A stretch of DNA of 6,807 nt, from the NCBI GenBank assembly GCA_937898095.1, contig CALDKR010000067.1, positions 1 through 6,807 on the forward strand, in the 5' to 3' direction. This document shows positions 5,408 through 6,807 of this stretch, one piece after another. Origin of the DNA: an uncultured Rhodoluna sp. Its GTDB lineage: Bacteria > Actinomycetota > Actinomycetes > Actinomycetales > Microbacteriaceae. The notes under the pieces are model-generated. The model was not told where the DNA came from. It did not search any database and saw only the letters and a list, made by a program, of their open reading frames with translations. The position numbers and the translations under genes were made by a program. How positions within the stretch are numbered: position 1 is the first letter of the stretch; each line of letters begins with the position of its first letter.

Positions 5408-6688
5408 TTGGCTCTTATCGTGCAGAAGTACGGTGGATCATCAGTTGGCGATGCCGACAAAATCATGCACGTTGCGAAGCGCGTTATTGAAACACAAAAG
5501 GCAGGCAACCAAGTTGTCGTTGTAGTTTCAGCAATGGGTGACACCACCGACGAGCTAATCGATCTAGCCAAATCTGTGGCCGACAACCCATACAACAGCC
5601 CTCGCGAAATGGACATGCTGCTGACATCGGGTGAGCGCATTTCAATGTCTCTTTTGGCCATAGCTATCAATGCACTCGGTGCGCAGTCACGTTCATTCAC
5701 CGGCTCACAGGCCGGAATCATGACCAGCTCAAAGCACGGTGACGCTCGCATCGCAGAGGTAACTCCAACTCGAATTCGCGAAGCAGTCGACGCGGGCGAC
5801 ATCGCTATCGTCGCGGGTTTTCAAGGTTTCAACAAAGACAGCAAAGACATCACCACCCTTGGTCGTGGCGGCTCAGACACCACTGCGGTGGCACTTGCAG
5901 CAGCACTCAAGGCTGATGTCTGCGAAATCTACTCAGACGTCGATGGTGTCTACACTGCTGATCCACGCGTTATTCCTTCGGCTCAAAAACTTGAGGGCAT
6001 CGACATTGAGTCGATGCTTGAGCTAGCCGCAGCTGGAGCCAAAATTCTTCACATTCGTGCCGTTGAATATGCTCGTCGTCACAATGTTGATCTTCGTGTT
6101 CGCTCGACCTTTAGCACCGACCCGGGCACCATCGTTTATGCAGCCAACTCAGGAGGAAAAATGGAAGAGGCAGTAGTTTCAGGCGTAGCCATCGACAAGG
6201 GCCAGACCAAGATTATGGTCATCGGAATTCCTGACGTTCCTGGCAAGGCAGCCGAGCTATTCACCATCATTGCCGAAGCCGGTGCGAACATCGACATGAT
6301 CGTGCAAAACACCCCAACCGGATCAGACGTCACCGATGCTGTTAGCGACATCGGCTTCACTCTTCCTGAGGGTGACGCAAAGCGCGTTGCTGCGGCAATT
6401 GAAGCAGCAAAATCAAGCCTCGGATATCGCGTGCTTGAAATCGACGAAGAGATCGGAAAGCTCTCTGTGGTTGGCGCTGGCATGCGCACTCACTCGGGCG
6501 TTTCGGCAACCTTGTTCAAGGCGCTGGCTGATGCGGGCATCAACATCGAGATGATCTCAACCTCTGAGATTCGCATCTCAGTAATCACCAGTGATGACCA
6601 GATCGACGAAGCAGCTCGCGCGGTTCACACCGCTTTCGGTCTTGACAGTGAAATCGAAGCTGTCGTTTATGCCGGCACCGGCCGCTAA
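5408..6688 (+). CDS. lysC: Aspartate kinase (aspartokinase), alpha chain
   Basis: A 426-residue monofunctional aspartokinase that phosphorylates aspartate with ATP, the first step to lysine, threonine, methionine and diaminopimelate. The kinase domain shows KYGGSS (7-12), SAMGDTTDEL (41-50), SGERIS (74-79), GFQG (137-140), GRGGSDTTAVALAAAL (152-167) and SDVDGVYTADPR (176-187). Two ACT domains follow (about 265-335 and 345-420), with the typical ISTSEIRIS (383-391) and the C-terminus VVYAGTGR. The length and sequence closely match the corynebacterial LysC (421 residues, from memory), which is inhibited by lysine plus threonine together. The TTG start keeps the first beta strand MALIVQKYGG and has a good ribosome site. 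The effector loop (300-318) differs from the corynebacterial one, see findings. asd follows after 54 bases, the usual actinobacterial lysC-asd pair. Confidence 0.98.
   Translation: MALIVQKYGGSSVGDADKIMHVAKRVIETQKAGNQVVVVVSAMGDTTDELIDLAKSVADNPYNSPREMDMLLTSGERISMSLLAIAINALGAQSRSFTGSQAGIMTSSKHGDARIAEVTPTRIREAVDAGDIAIVAGFQGFNKDSKDITTLGRGGSDTTAVALAAALKADVCEIYSDVDGVYTADPRVIPSAQKLEGIDIESMLELAAAGAKILHIRAVEYARRHNVDLRVRSTFSTDPGTIVYAANSGGKMEEAVVSGVAIDKGQTKIMVIGIPDVPGKAAELFTIIAEAGANIDMIVQNTPTGSDVTDAVSDIGFTLPEGDAKRVAAAIEAAKSSLGYRVLEIDEEIGKLSVVGAGMRTHSGVSATLFKALADAGINIEMISTSEIRISVITSDDQIDEAARAVHTAFGLDSEIEAVVYAGTGR
6151..6156 (+). promoter_or_regulatory. Internal Shine-Dalgarno AGGAGG within lysC
   Basis: A perfect AGGAGG lies four bases (AAAA) before the in-frame ATG at 6161, codon 252 of lysC. 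It encodes Ser-Gly-Gly-Lys in the linker between the kinase and ACT domains, where sequence is free to vary. It is a stronger ribosome site than the one in front of the full-length gene, although the four-base spacing is slightly short. Confidence 0.65.
6161..6688 (+). CDS. lysC: Aspartate kinase beta chain (in-frame internal start within lysC)
   Basis: A 175-residue product starting at Met252 (MEEAVVSGVA) and sharing frame and stop with the full-length enzyme. It would consist of the two ACT regulatory domains only. In Corynebacterium glutamicum and in Bacillus aspartokinase II, a beta chain is made from an internal start at the equivalent place and joins the alpha chain in an alpha2-beta2 enzyme that binds the feedback effectors. 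The AGGAGG just upstream and the position at the domain junction make the same arrangement likely here. That it is made is inferred, not shown. Confidence 0.6.
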   Translation: MEEAVVSGVAIDKGQTKIMVIGIPDVPGKAAELFTIIAEAGANIDMIVQNTPTGSDVTDAVSDIGFTLPEGDAKRVAAAIEAAKSSLGYRVLEIDEEIGKLSVVGAGMRTHSGVSATLFKALADAGINIEMISTSEIRISVITSDDQIDEAARAVHTAFGLDSEIEAVVYAGTGR

Positions 6689-6706
6689 ATCATCCGAGTT
6701 CTTAAA

Positions 6707-6712
6707 TAGGCT
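6707..6712 (+). promoter_or_regulatory. Candidate -10 box TAGGCT for asd
   Basis: TAGGCT in the 54-base lysC-asd gap fits TANNNT and is identical to the hexamer before dnaX. Transcription from about 6719 would leave a leader near 24 bases containing the asd ribosome site. No recognisable -35 is present, so asd may equally be read from lysC mRNA. No terminator hairpin is visible in the gap. Confidence 0.28.
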
Positions 6713-6742
6713 TTTCTAACCAAACCCCCAAAGGAGACGCTC

Positions 6743-6807
6743 ATGTCACGCAAACCAAATCTTGCACTTGTCGGCGCCACCGGTGCGGTAGGCACCGTTA
6801 TGGTCGG
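6743..6807 (+). CDS. asd: Aspartate-semialdehyde dehydrogenase, N-terminal part (runs off the right edge)
   Basis: Only the first 21 complete codons are present. They read MSRKPNLALVGATGAVGTVM and on, with the nucleotide-binding GATGAVG turn (residues 11-17) of the Asd Rossmann fold, which binds NADPH. The enzyme reduces aspartyl phosphate, the product of LysC, to aspartate semialdehyde, so the two neighbours catalyse consecutive steps. The ATG has a good ribosome site AAGGAG (6731-6736) six bases upstream. The same turn occurs in other Asd-like reductases such as ArgC, but the position after lysC makes asd the clear choice. Confidence 0.93.
   Translation, partial: MSRKPNLALVGATGAVGTVMV

Noticed and set aside
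5380..5802. 140-codon minus-strand open frame over the start of lysC
   Set aside because: It lies opposite highly conserved aspartokinase motifs, its translation is Ser/Ala/Arg-rich without a recognisable domain, and the + strand gene explains the region fully.

Overview
The window looks like a stretch of an actinobacterial chromosome, most likely from a small-genome, moderate-GC member of the Microbacteriaceae (Rhodoluna/Aquiluna-like freshwater lineages are my best guess). The reasons are an aspartokinase very close to the corynebacterial/mycobacterial LysC type, the dnaX-recR-lysC-asd gene order, frequent GTG/TTG starts, very short intergenic gaps and a base composition that is only moderately GC-rich. 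The placement rests on remembered family features, not on a search.

Layout, all genes on the + strand: 1-119 is a non-coding leader with a dyad and an AT-rich palindrome; 120-2813 encodes an MMPL/RND-type membrane transporter with a large heptad-repeat coiled coil; 2829-4748 is dnaX (DNA polymerase III gamma/tau clamp loader); 4748-5344 is recR, overlapping dnaX by one base; 5408-6688 is lysC (aspartokinase, TTG start) with a strong internal ribosome binding site that predicts a separate beta subunit from 6161; 6743 to the right edge is the start of asd (aspartate-semialdehyde dehydrogenase).

Functionally the window joins three themes: envelope transport (MMPL), replication and recombinational repair (dnaX, recR; translationally coupled), and the first two steps of the aspartate pathway to lysine, threonine, methionine and, in many actinobacteria, diaminopimelate for the wall (lysC, asd). 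The short gaps allow read-through from MMPL to asd, but candidate TANNNT -10 boxes (both TAGGCT) lie just before dnaX and before asd.

I see no mobile element, CRISPR array, tRNA, rRNA or clear intrinsic terminator. This is mostly ordinary housekeeping DNA and I did not find a new multi-gene system. The points most worth a second look are the LxxG coiled-coil hairpin in the transporter, the internal lysC start, the unusual effector-site loop of LysC, the possible leaderless start of dnaX, and young tandem repeats in the DnaX linkers.
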